A DNA stretch of 64,000 nucleotides from Aeromonas fluvialis (GTDB lineage: Bacteria > Pseudomonadota > Gammaproteobacteria > Enterobacterales > Aeromonadaceae), in the NCBI RefSeq assembly GCF_000819885.1, contig NZ_CDBO01000052.1, positions 86,054-150,053 of the forward strand, read 5' to 3'. The notes under the pieces are model-generated. The model was not told where the DNA came from, searched no databases, and worked only from the letters and a program-made list of their open reading frames with translations. Below are positions 1-7,672 of the stretch, piece by piece. Numbering within the stretch: the stretch's first letter is position 1; the number at the start of each line of letters is the position of its first letter. Made by a program: the position numbers and the translations under genes.

Positions 1-61
1 GTGGGCCGTTGTTATTTGCGGATTTCTGATGATAAGTCAGCACTGGGCCAGCAGGCAGATA

Positions 62-92
62 GCAAAAGGCCCAAACCGGGTTTGGGCCTTTG
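62..92 (-). terminator. rho-independent terminator of rmuC
   Basis: A near-perfect hairpin (AAAGGCCCAAACC, GGGTTTGGGCCTTT) lies just past the rmuC stop codon. On the minus strand it is followed by a short T run. The stem is symmetrical enough to work in both directions, so it may also stop transcription entering from the left edge. Bases 1-61 show no gene that I can support. Confidence 0.75.
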
Positions 93-114
93 CTGATGAC
101 GGTGCAGGTAAAAA

Positions 115-1455
115 CTACTCCTGCTCCTTGTCGCGCTCCAGCGCCCGCTCCACCAGCGGCTCGGGCAGGCTCTTGGTCACCTCGACCCCCAGCTCGCGGA
201 AACGCTCGACCTGCGCAATCAGGTTGCCACGGCCGTTGACCAGTCGTCCCATCGCCTTGTCGTAGCTCTCCTGCGCCTTGTGCAGACTGCCGCCCATCTG
301 CTGCATCTCCTCCACAAACAGCCGCAGCTTTTCGTAAAGACGGCCGGCCCGTTCGGCAATCTGGCGGGCATTCTGGTTCTGCCGCTCGTAGCGCCACAAG
401 TTCTCGATGGTGCGCAGCGCCACCATCAGGTTGGTGGGGCTCACCAGCAGGATGTTGTGGTCGAGGCCATAACGCACCAGCGAGGGATCGGCCTCCATCG
501 CGGTGAGGAAGGCGGGCTCCACCGCCACGAACATCAGCACATAGTCGAGGGTGCGCACCCCGGGCAGCTGCTGGTAATCCTTGCGGCCCAGCTCGCGGAT
601 ATGGTTGCGCACCGAGGCGACGTGTTCTTTCAGCGCCACCGCCTTCTCCAGCTCGTCCTTGGCGTTGTACCAGCGCTCGTAGGCGGTCAGCGACACCTTG
701 GCGTCGATGATGATGTCCTTCTCCTGCGGCAGGTGGACGATGACGTCGGGCTGGCAGCGCTTGCCCCTCTCCACCTCGATATTGACCTGGGTGTGGTACT
801 CGTGGCCCTCGCGCAGGCCGCACTCGCTGAGGATCCGTGCCAGCACCACTTCACCCCAGTTGCCCTGCTGCTTGCTGTCGCCCTTGAGGGCGCGGGTCAG
901 TGCCGCCGCCTCTTCGGTCATGCGGGCATTGAGCTCGGCGAGGCGCTCCAGCTCGAACTTGAGGCTGTGGCGCTGGGCCGTCTCCTGGGCGTGGGTCTCA
1001 CCCACCTGACGGCGAAAGCCCTCAAGTTGCTCTTTGAGCGGTGTGAGCAACAGATCGAGGCTGTTCTGGTTCAATTCGCGGAAGTTGCCGGAGTTTTGCT
1101 CGAAGATCCGGTTGGCGAGGTTCTCGAACTGCTGGCTGAGGCGCTGCTCCGCCTCCTGTTGCAGTTGCAGCTTCTCGGCGGCGGCCAGCCGTTCGCTGCG
1201 CAGGGTCGCTTCCGCATCCTTGAGGCGGGCAGTGAGCTTGATCAGCAGGGTCTGCTGCTGATCAAGCTTCTGCTGGCCCTGCATCCGCTCATCATGCAAC
1301 TCGTCGAAGCGATCCTGCAACGCCTGATAACGCTCCTGCGCCAACATCAGCTCCTGAGCCTGCGCCGTGGCTGCCCGCCGCCCGATCAACCAGCCAAGCC
1401 CAAGGGCCAGCAGGGCCGCAGGCAACAGGATGATCCAGAGTCCGGGCTCGATCAT
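115..1455 (-). CDS. rmuC: RmuC family DNA recombination protein
   Basis: RmuC is thought to limit inversions at short inverted repeats; its biochemical activity is not settled. The 446-aa product has an N-terminal membrane anchor (about residues 5-25) and a long coiled coil (about 30-180). A conserved RmuC domain follows, with GNWGE at 198-202 and a restriction-endonuclease-like region containing QPDVIV (235-240) and DAK (251-253). A GGAG motif sits 6 bp before the chosen ATG. The start overlaps the stop of the upstream small gene by four bases (ATGA), so the two are probably translationally coupled. Family assignment is secure. Confidence 0.93.
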   Translation of the reverse strand: MIEPGLWIILLPAALLALGLGWLIGRRAATAQAQELMLAQERYQALQDRFDELHDERMQGQQKLDQQQTLLIKLTARLKDAEATLRSERLAAAEKLQLQQEAEQRLSQQFENLANRIFEQNSGNFRELNQNSLDLLLTPLKEQLEGFRRQVGETHAQETAQRHSLKFELERLAELNARMTEEAAALTRALKGDSKQQGNWGEVVLARILSECGLREGHEYHTQVNIEVERGKRCQPDVIVHLPQEKDIIIDAKVSLTAYERWYNAKDELEKAVALKEHVASVRNHIRELGRKDYQQLPGVRTLDYVLMFVAVEPAFLTAMEADPSLVRYGLDHNILLVSPTNLMVALRTIENLWRYERQNQNARQIAERAGRLYEKLRLFVEEMQQMGGSLHKAQESYDKAMGRLVNGRGNLIAQVERFRELGVEVTKSLPEPLVERALERDKEQE

Positions 1456-1667
1456 TTACGGCTCCGCTGACGCAGGAAGAGTTCGAGATGGCGGTTAACC
1501 AAGATCCAGAGCACCACATAGATAAGATAGGCGGCCAGCACCACCCACTTGTGGCTGTTGACCCCGGTATCGAGCTCGGCGAACTCGATATCCTTGATGC
1601 GACAGTAGCCCCACATCAGCAGGGGAAAGACATAGAGCAGGGAAGCACGCCAGAGAAATAGCCACAT
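1452..1667 (-). CDS. small two-helix inner-membrane protein
   Basis: A 71-aa protein that I do not recognise. It has two hydrophobic segments (about residues 3-20 and 41-58) joined by a short polar loop, and a basic C terminus ending RQRSRK. This suggests a small inner-membrane protein. Its stop codon overlaps the rmuC start (ATGA), so it is the first gene of a two-gene operon. The Shine-Dalgarno sequence is weak (TGAGAACAT before ATG). The overlap and clean membrane topology argue that it is real. No function can be given. Confidence 0.7.
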   Translation of the reverse strand: MWLFLWRASLLYVFPLLMWGYCRIKDIEFAELDTGVNSHKWVVLAAYLIYVVLWILVNRHLELFLRQRSRK

Positions 1668-1779
1668 ATGTTCTCATTCAACCACGTAAAAAGACCCGCC
1701 TAGCTTACACAAGGGCAACAGCCCTTGCGATCCTGACGGCCGCTATTCTCTGGCCTGCTTCCCGAAACTTCGATAAAAT

Positions 1780-1795
1780 TAACCCCTAATAGGTA
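1780..1795. promoter_or_regulatory. possible NarL/NarP 7-2-7 heptamer pair before napF
   Basis: The sequence TAACCCC-TA-ATAGGTA matches 12 of 14 positions of the NarL/NarP inverted heptamer arrangement (TACYYMT, 2 bp, AKRRGTA). It lies 12 bp upstream of the napF start and overlaps the region where transcription should begin. If real, it would sit further downstream than the activating NarP site of E. coli napF. This is a consensus match only. Confidence 0.35.
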
Positions 1796-1807
1796 TCAGG
1801 GGCGAGC

Positions 1808-2329
1808 ATGACTCACTATTTCCTCCGTTGGCTGACACAAGGTTGGCAAGCTTCCCGCAAGCCCGCCGTGGTTTGCCATGAAGCGCGCCCGCCATGGGCC
1901 ATCGAAGAGTCCCAGTACCTCTCCCTCTGCACCCGCTGCGGCGAGTGTTTCAAGGCCTGCCCGCGCGGTCTGCTCAAACCGGCCAACCAGCCCGAATACA
2001 ACGATACCCCGATCGCCGGTACGCCGATGCTCGATCTCGCCTGCGGCCAGTGCAGCTACTGCGGCAGCTGCGCCAGAGCCTGCCCCACTGGCGCCCTCGA
2101 CCTGCAACTGGGCCGCCAGGTGCAGACCCGGGTTCAGATTGAACAGAGCTGCCAGGCACGGCAGGGCTTTTACTGCCTGCTCTGTGAAGATGCCTGTCCC
2201 CAGCAGGCGATCAAGGTCAGCGCCGACGGCATCAACGTCAACATGGACGCCTGCAATGGCTGCGGTGCCTGTGGCCTCGCCTGCCTGCACGGCGCCATTA
2301 CCCTGATCCGCCAACCGGGCTGTCGTTGA
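1808..2329 (+). CDS. napF: ferredoxin-type protein NapF
   Basis: NapF is a cytoplasmic iron-sulfur protein that helps mature or deliver electrons to the periplasmic nitrate reductase NapA. The 173-aa product carries cysteine clusters typical of [4Fe-4S] ferredoxins: C41/C44/C47/C51, C82/C85/C88/C92, C149/C152/C155/C159, and a looser group at 115-130. The size is normal. No napDABC genes follow: a terminator comes directly after, and then nsrR faces it. So napF is transcribed alone here. The neighbour is suggestive, because NsrR represses the nap operon in E. coli. Confidence 0.9.
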   Translation: MTHYFLRWLTQGWQASRKPAVVCHEARPPWAIEESQYLSLCTRCGECFKACPRGLLKPANQPEYNDTPIAGTPMLDLACGQCSYCGSCARACPTGALDLQLGRQVQTRVQIEQSCQARQGFYCLLCEDACPQQAIKVSADGINVNMDACNGCGACGLACLHGAITLIRQPGCR

Positions 2330-2335
2330 CAAGCA

Positions 2336-2359
2336 AAAGGGGCCATCAGGCCCCTTTCA
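2336..2359 (+). terminator. terminator between napF and nsrR
   Basis: Perfect hairpin AAAGGGGCC-ATCA-GGCCCCTTT immediately after napF. It lies between converging genes and can serve both strands. Confidence 0.8.
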
Positions 2360-2385
2360 CATCTTGTTCGTTATTGTGCGCCCGA

Positions 2386-2838
2386 TCAGGCCATGGTCAC
2401 AATGGACTCCTGCTCGATACCCAACAGGTGGCAGAGACGGTTCGGATCGCGCACCGCATCGGCTAGGGTGTATTCACCCAGCACCTCAAGAAAGGCGTTC
2501 ATGGCGCGGCGCAGAATGCCCTGAATGCGGCAACCACCGGAGAGGCGGCAGTTCTCGCGCTTGCAGTCGACCGGGCAGAGCACATGCTCCATGTCCATCA
2601 CCACATCCCGCAAATTGATGGAGACCGCAGAGCGACCGAGGCGGATGCCACCATGCTTGCCGCGTACCGTCTCGATGTACCCCTTGATGCCAAGCTGGTG
2701 CACTATCTTGACCACATGGTTGCGAGAGATGGCGAAGGTATCGGCCACTTCGGTAATAGTCGACAGGCGATCTCCCGGCTGCACCGCCAGGAAGGTCAGG
2801 GTACGCAGGGCGTAGTCGGTAAATCGTGTCAGTTGCAT
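2386..2838 (-). CDS. nsrR: nitric-oxide-sensing repressor NsrR (Rrf2 family)
   Basis: NsrR is an Rrf2-family repressor with an iron-sulfur cluster that is destroyed by nitric oxide, which releases NO-detoxification genes. The 150-aa protein has the family N terminus MQLTRFTDYALR, a winged helix with SRNHVVKIVHQL at 38-49 and the wing KHGGIRLG at 61-68. The three cluster cysteines are at 92, 97 and 103, matching E. coli C91/C96/C102. It converges on napF. Length and residues fit NsrR better than its paralogue IscR. Confidence 0.92.
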   Translation of the reverse strand: MQLTRFTDYALRTLTFLAVQPGDRLSTITEVADTFAISRNHVVKIVHQLGIKGYIETVRGKHGGIRLGRSAVSINLRDVVMDMEHVLCPVDCKRENCRLSGGCRIQGILRRAMNAFLEVLGEYTLADAVRDPNRLCHLLGIEQESIVTMA

Positions 2839-2853
2839 GGTCGCACTTGCCTC

Positions 2854-2882
2854 TTACTACAAGCCAGGAATCAGGACGACAA
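2854..2882 (-). promoter_or_regulatory. probable nsrR promoter
   Basis: On the minus strand TTGTCG (-35) and TAGTAA (-10) are separated by exactly 17 bp, upstream of the nsrR start. No NsrR palindrome is evident here. Rated on spacing and hexamer match only. Confidence 0.4.
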
Positions 2883-3042
2883 CATTGAGCTAAGAGGCAG
2901 GAGACAACCGGTTTGCCGCTGTTTGCCAGAGGGGGGCCTGTCTCTTAATCTGAGTTGCGGAGTGACAGGTTAAGAGCAGCACAACCGGGTGTCGATGAAG
3001 ATGCACATAAATCGACACTTTCTTTGATTGATCGCAAACTTG

Positions 3043-3082
3043 CCGGGTTAGCCCGGTGTTTACCCGCTTTATTGCGGGTAAA
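3043..3082. repeat. two adjacent hairpins between nsrR and the kinase gene
   Basis: CCGGG-TTAG-CCCGG (3043-3056) is followed directly by TTTACCCGC-TTTATT-GCGGGTAAA (3059-3082). Neither has a T run, so these are not classic intrinsic terminators. They are the only structure I can see between the nsrR promoter (about 2885) and the kinase stop codon (3172). They may mark transcript ends of the kinase operon. Confidence 0.5.
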
Positions 3083-3171
3083 TATCCCGAACCGCCCCCC
3101 TCACCAAGCCCCTTCGACAAGCCGCCGCGCAGGCCGCGCGCCACCCCTCAATCGGCCGGCAGAGTGGTGGT

Positions 3172-4011
3172 TCAGTGGGGCTGTTTCAGCCAGTTTTTCA
3201 GTGCAAGCGAAGGGATGGAACTCTCGGAGGCAACCGCGAACGCGCCCCAGTCCACTGCACACTGCAGGGCATCCTTGATCGCCATACCCCGCGCCAGACC
3301 ATGGATCAGGCCACCGGCGAAAGCATCTCCCGCCCCCGTGGTATCGACCACCGACACCGGCCGGGCGGCGACCCTGATCTGCTCGTCGCCGTGGATGGCC
3401 ACCGCCCCCGCCTTGCCCTCGGTCAACACCAGCCATTCGAGCTGCTCCCCCGCCAGCTGGCGGGCGTGATGCCAGGGGTCGCTCACCTCCCCGAGATCTG
3501 AGCGGGAGGCCACCAGCACGTGGCAGGGACGGCGCGCTTGGCCGCCCTTAGGATACTGGGCCACCACGAAACTCTTGCTGAGCATCTGGCGCATGTAGCT
3601 GATGATGGCAGTGCCGGGATAGTTCACATAGAGGCAATCCACCCCCTCCAGCGGCAGATCGCCGGGCAGATCGGGGCGCCGCGGGCGACGCAGTATGGTG
3701 CGCTCGCCGGTGGAGTCCACCAGGATCAGCAGCTCGCCGGTCTCGCCGCCAAAGCGCTCCACATGGCTGCAATCCAGCCCGTGACCGGCCGCCTGTTCCA
3801 GCAGCCAGTCGCCGGTCTCGTCCAGCCCGATGCGGGAGGCGATGGTCACCTCGTGGCCCGCCCACACCAGCCCGATGCCGGTATTGGCCGCACCGCCTCC
3901 CAGCCTGCGCCCCTGATCCACATATTGCAGACGGGCCCCCGCCACCAGTGGTTCGGAGAGGGAAAGCACATGATCACAGTTGAGATTGGCAAGCAGCAGA
4001 ATGCGGGACAT
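3172..4011 (-). CDS. PfkB-family carbohydrate kinase
   Basis: A ribokinase/PfkB-fold sugar or nucleoside kinase of 279 aa. It has the N-terminal glycine motif RLGGGAANTG, which binds substrate, and the C-terminal signature VVDTTGAGDAFAGG with the catalytic aspartate of the GAGD motif. The start at 4011 is preferred over the longer frame (to 4089) because the conserved beta-strand MSRILLLANLNCD begins there with GAGG upstream. The substrate cannot be read from sequence. It is the last gene of a minus-strand run behind a LysR regulator and is not obviously tied to the amine genes. Confidence 0.85.
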   Translation of the reverse strand: MSRILLLANLNCDHVLSLSEPLVAGARLQYVDQGRRLGGGAANTGIGLVWAGHEVTIASRIGLDETGDWLLEQAAGHGLDCSHVERFGGETGELLILVDSTGERTILRRPRRPDLPGDLPLEGVDCLYVNYPGTAIISYMRQMLSKSFVVAQYPKGGQARRPCHVLVASRSDLGEVSDPWHHARQLAGEQLEWLVLTEGKAGAVAIHGDEQIRVAARPVSVVDTTGAGDAFAGGLIHGLARGMAIKDALQCAVDWGAFAVASESSIPSLALKNWLKQPH

Positions 4012-4117
4012 AGAGACCTCGGACGATGGAGATAGCCCAAAAGAGACAGGCTGAACCCCGAGTAGAGCCCAGCCTGACAGAAGAGACAACCGGCAGCGAT
4101 CGGGAATCCGATCGGGA

Positions 4118-5089
4118 TCAATAGATGGGCAGCTCTACCCCGGCCAGCAGCTCGTCGATGCGCGCCTGACTCGGCTGCTGCATCACGCTCTGGATCACCT
4201 CCTTGGTGAGGTGGGGCGAGAAGGAGCTGATGAAGTCATACATGTAGTTCTGCAGCAGGATGCTCTTACTGAAACAGATCTGGGCCGGGCAGGGCTTGAA
4301 CAGGTGCTCCAGATTGATGGAGACCAACCCGGGGCTGTCGGTGTCGTTGGCCACCAGCGAGGAGATGATGCCGATACCAAAGCCCAGCTCCACGTAGCGC
4401 TTGATCACCCCGGCGTCCATCACCGTCATGTAGTAGCTCGGGGTCAGCCCCGCTGCATGGAACACCTCGTCCTGCACCTGACGACCGGTGGCACCGCTCT
4501 CGTAACTGAGAATGGGGTAGTGGCAGAGCTGCTCCAGGGTCGGCTTCTTCACCTTGGCCAGCGGGTGATCCTGCGGCACCACCAGCGAAAGGGTCCAGAG
4601 GTAGGCGGGCAGCGCGATCAGCTCCTTGTCGAAGCCAATTTCGTGGGCAACGATGGAAAAATCGGAGTAACCCTTGCTGATCTGCTCCTTGCTCGCCGAC
4701 ATCACCGGATGGAGGTGGAACGAGATCTTGGGGTACTTCTTGGTGAAGTAGGTGACCGACTTGGGCAGCAGGTAGCGGGCGATGGTATGAGTGGTGTGAA
4801 TATTGAGGGTGCCCACGGTCGGGTCCAGATACTCGCGGGAAATCGCCTTGATCTTGCTCTCGATGTTGAGCATCGCCTCGGCACACTTGATGATCTCCTC
4901 CCCCACCGGCGTAATGCGGTGCAGGTGCTTGCCACGACGCTCGAAGATCCTCACCCCCAGCTCGCTCTCCAGCAGGCCGATCTGCTTGCTTACCCCCGGC
5001 TGGCTGGTATAGAGCGCATCGGAGGCCACCGAGACGTTGAGGTTGTGGTCCCGGATCGCGATCAGGTACTTCAATTGCTGTAGTTTCAA
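4118..5089 (-). CDS. LysR-type regulator of the CysB/Cbl family
   Basis: A 323-aa LysR-type regulator. The first 65 residues form the winged helix, with LYTSQPGVSKQIGLLESELG matching CysB closely, and MKLQQLKYL is the CysB N terminus. CysB-family landmarks follow: TTHTIARYLLP near residue 100, GATGR around 200 and MYDFI near 285. From memory, similarity to E. coli CysB is clear but moderate, lower than expected for the orthologue in a related genus. It may therefore be a Cbl-like paralogue rather than the master cysteine regulator. The inducer and targets are unknown. Confidence 0.8.
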   Translation of the reverse strand: MKLQQLKYLIAIRDHNLNVSVASDALYTSQPGVSKQIGLLESELGVRIFERRGKHLHRITPVGEEIIKCAEAMLNIESKIKAISREYLDPTVGTLNIHTTHTIARYLLPKSVTYFTKKYPKISFHLHPVMSASKEQISKGYSDFSIVAHEIGFDKELIALPAYLWTLSLVVPQDHPLAKVKKPTLEQLCHYPILSYESGATGRQVQDEVFHAAGLTPSYYMTVMDAGVIKRYVELGFGIGIISSLVANDTDSPGLVSINLEHLFKPCPAQICFSKSILLQNYMYDFISSFSPHLTKEVIQSVMQQPSQARIDELLAGVELPIY

Positions 5090-5108
5090 GGCGTCACACT
5101 CTCACACT

Positions 5109-5135
5109 GGTTTGGCTCAGACAGGTTTGGCTCAG
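5109..5135. repeat. short tandem repeat upstream of the LysR gene
   Basis: GGTTTGGCTCAG occurs twice, 15 bp apart (5109-5120 and 5124-5135), just upstream of the LysR-type gene. It could be a regulator-binding repeat or a local duplication. No function is claimed. Confidence 0.6.
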
Positions 5136-5272
5136 GCCGGGACGGCAATCAAGCCAGACAAACAGGCCGCCACATGGGCGGCCAGTGTACCATTCGCTCC
5201 CGACATCTCAGCGCTTGATCCTTCATTTTGCTACAAAATCTAGCATCCGAAGGGGTGGCTGACAAACCGGGC

Positions 5273-6001
5273 TCAGGCCGCGCCAGCCCGCAGCGGCAGG
5301 ATCCCCAGAAACTGCAACAGCCATTGCATCATGGTGGCCGAGTCGACCTCCCCCTCCAGCGAAGAGAGGCTGCTCTGGTAGCGCTCGTCGGGTAACAGGC
5401 CACGACGACGCTCGATCAACGCCCGGTTGTACTCCACCGAGAACTCCGGATGCCCCTGAATGGCGACGATATGATCGCCCTGTAAAAACATGAAGTATGG
5501 ACAAAAATCATTGCCTGCCAGCCGGGTCGCCCCCGGTGGCAGTAGGGCGACCTGATCCTGATGGCTGGCCAGAATGCGGATCTGATCCCGCGCCGGCGCC
5601 ATCCAGGGTTCATCTGCCAGTATGGGATGTACCGACACTCCCAGCCCCCACCCCTTGGTGGACTTCACCACTTCGCCACCCAGCGCCTGGGCGATCACCT
5701 GATGACCGAAGCAGACACCGGCCAGCTTGACGTCGGCATCGTGCGCCTGGCGTATCCACGCCCGCAGCGCCTGAATCCAGGGGATATCGCTATAGGCATC
5801 GTGGCGCGAACCTGTGATGAGCCAGGCATCGCACTCGTGCAGATCCTCCGGCAGCTCCCCATCAAGAGCCGACCAGACCCGAAATTCCAGTTCGGGGGCC
5901 AGGGCTGCAAAGCCCCTGATAAACATCTCGGAGTAAACGGGGCCAAAACGATCCGCCAGATCGGGATCGAGCCGGTCACAATCGAGAATTCCCAATCGCA
6001 T
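5273..6001 (-). CDS. class I (triad) glutamine amidotransferase-like hydrolase
   Basis: A 242-aa class I glutamine amidotransferase domain standing alone. The nucleophile C97 lies in AGVCFGHQ, and the His-Glu pair is at H184/E186 (QGHPEF). The oxyanion region is LITGSRHDAYSD. The start at 6001 (MRLGILDCD) has AAGGA 7 bp upstream and matches the family N terminus better than the longer frame. It lies 83 bp downstream of mmsA in the same direction. Because the neighbourhood degrades amines, a role as gamma-glutamyl hydrolase (PuuD/PauD-like) is possible, but PuuD itself belongs to a different branch. Substrate is inferred. Confidence 0.8.
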   Translation of the reverse strand: MRLGILDCDRLDPDLADRFGPVYSEMFIRGFAALAPELEFRVWSALDGELPEDLHECDAWLITGSRHDAYSDIPWIQALRAWIRQAHDADVKLAGVCFGHQVIAQALGGEVVKSTKGWGLGVSVHPILADEPWMAPARDQIRILASHQDQVALLPPGATRLAGNDFCPYFMFLQGDHIVAIQGHPEFSVEYNRALIERRRGLLPDERYQSSLSSLEGEVDSATMMQWLLQFLGILPLRAGAA

Positions 6002-6084
6002 CTGTTGTTCCTTTACAGAGTTCGCCCCCGCCAATCATCGACCGGCGGGGGCAAGAGGTTAGGCCATGAGCACGCGCCAGCGCG

Positions 6085-7581
6085 TCACTTCATGGTTGGC
6101 ATGGAGAACTCGGCACCACTGCGCAGGCTCTGGGGCCAGCGCGCCGTCACCGTCTTCATCCGGGTATAGAAGCGAACTCCATCCGGCCCGTGCATGTTGA
6201 GCGGCCCGAAGATGGAGCGCTTCCAGCCGCCAAAGCTGTGAAACGCCATCGGCACCGGAATGGGGACGTTCACCCCTACCATACCGACCTCTACCCGCAC
6301 CGTGAAGTCCCGCGCAGTGTCGCCATCGCAGGTAAAGATGGCGGTACCGTTGCCGTACTCGTGCTCGTTGATGAGCCGCAGCGCCGTCTCGTAATCCGGC
6401 ACCCGCACGATGGCGAGCACCGGGCCAAAGATCTCCTCGCGGTAGATGCGCATCTCGGGGGTTACCTCGTCAAACAGAGAGCCACCGATAAAGTAACCCT
6501 CGTCGTGGCTCAGCGTGCGACCATCGACCCGCAGCGCGGCCCCTTCGGCCACCCCCTGATCCACGTAGCCGCGTACCTTGGCCAGATGCTCCTTGCTGAT
6601 GAGCGGCCCCATCTCGCTCTCCGGGCTCTGGCCCAGCCCCGGGCCCACCCGCAGTTTTTCCACCAGCGGTGTCAGTTTGGCCACCAAGGCATCGGCGGTC
6701 TCGTCACCCACCACCACGGCCACCGAAATCGCCATGCAGCGCTCACCGGCCGCACCATAGGCGGCCCCCATCAGGGCGGAGACCGCCTGCTCGAGGTCCG
6801 CATCCGGCATCACCACCATGTGGTTTTTGGCGCCGCCCAGCGCCTGCACCCGCTTGCCGTGGGCCGAGGCGGTGGCGTAGATGTACTGGGCGATGGGGGT
6901 GGAGCCGACAAACGACACGGCGCCGACCCGCGGATCGGTCAGCAGCACATCCACCACCTCCTTGTCACCGTTCACCACGTTGAGCACGCCGTCTGGCAGA
7001 CCGGCCTCCTTGAGCAACTCGGCCATCCGCAACGAGAGGGAGGGATCCTTCTCGGATGGCTTGAGAATGAAGGTGTTGCCGCAGGCGATGGCGACCGGGA
7101 ACATCCAGAGCGGCACCATGGCCGGAAAGTTGAACGGGGTGATACCGGCGCAGACACCCACCGGCTGCATCATGGAGTAGCTGTCCACCCCGCGCCCCAC
7201 ATTGAGGGAGTGCTCCCCCTTGAGCAGATGGGGGATGCCGCAGGCAAACTCCACCACCTCGAGACCGCGGGTCAGCTCACCCTGCGCATCGGTGAAGACC
7301 TTGCCGTGTTCGCGACTGATCAGTTGGGCGAGCTCGTCCCTGTGCTGCTCCATCAACGCCTTGAAGCGGAAAAAGACCCGGGCCCGCACCAGCGGCGGGG
7401 TTTGCGACCAGTCGGCAAAGGCGCGCTCGGCGATGGCGATCGCCTCCTGACACTCGGCAGCGCTGGAGAGCCCGACGCTCCCCTGCTGCTTGCCGCAGGC
7501 GGGATTGAAGATGGCACCCTGGCGCTCGCTGCGACTCTCCTGGCGCTTGCCGTTGATGAAGTTGCTGACCCTGTATGTCAT
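6085..7581 (-). CDS. mmsA: CoA-acylating (methyl)malonate-semialdehyde dehydrogenase
   Basis: Converts malonate or methylmalonate semialdehyde, NAD+ and CoA to acetyl- or propionyl-CoA plus CO2. The 498-aa protein shows the MmsA/IolA features: TPFNFP at 148-153, the cofactor loop FVGSTPIAQYIY, and the catalytic cysteine C282 in GERCMAIS. ATG at 7581 has a strong GGAGG 4 bp upstream and replaces the much longer open frame. It follows an omega-amino-acid aminotransferase by 91 bp. The pair looks like beta-alanine degradation (BauA-BauC in Pseudomonas): transamination to malonate semialdehyde, then oxidation to acetyl-CoA. Confidence 0.92.
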   Translation of the reverse strand: MTYRVSNFINGKRQESRSERQGAIFNPACGKQQGSVGLSSAAECQEAIAIAERAFADWSQTPPLVRARVFFRFKALMEQHRDELAQLISREHGKVFTDAQGELTRGLEVVEFACGIPHLLKGEHSLNVGRGVDSYSMMQPVGVCAGITPFNFPAMVPLWMFPVAIACGNTFILKPSEKDPSLSLRMAELLKEAGLPDGVLNVVNGDKEVVDVLLTDPRVGAVSFVGSTPIAQYIYATASAHGKRVQALGGAKNHMVVMPDADLEQAVSALMGAAYGAAGERCMAISVAVVVGDETADALVAKLTPLVEKLRVGPGLGQSPESEMGPLISKEHLAKVRGYVDQGVAEGAALRVDGRTLSHDEGYFIGGSLFDEVTPEMRIYREEIFGPVLAIVRVPDYETALRLINEHEYGNGTAIFTCDGDTARDFTVRVEVGMVGVNVPIPVPMAFHSFGGWKRSIFGPLNMHGPDGVRFYTRMKTVTARWPQSLRSGAEFSMPTMK

Positions 7582-7611
7582 GTATCCTCCGTGATATCTA
7601 ATGTGGTGACT

Positions 7612-7661
7612 GCGTTGCGCTTTCTGATATGCGCCAACGCAAGGCCCCGCCAGTGCGGGGC
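7612..7661 (-). repeat. tandem hairpins between the aminotransferase gene and mmsA
   Basis: Two stems lie in the 91-bp gap: GCGTTG/CAACGC (about 7612-7637) and GGCCCCGC-CAGT-GCGGGGCC (7642-7661). Neither is followed by a T run on the minus strand. A processing or mRNA-stabilising role at the end of the aminotransferase transcript is likelier than full termination. Confidence 0.5.
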
Positions 7662-7672
7662 CATCAAATGGA

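Noticed and set aside
1769-1784. An FNR-like site before napF
   Set aside because: Only one half-site (TCGAT) fits TTGAT-N4-ATCAA; the second half has three mismatches.
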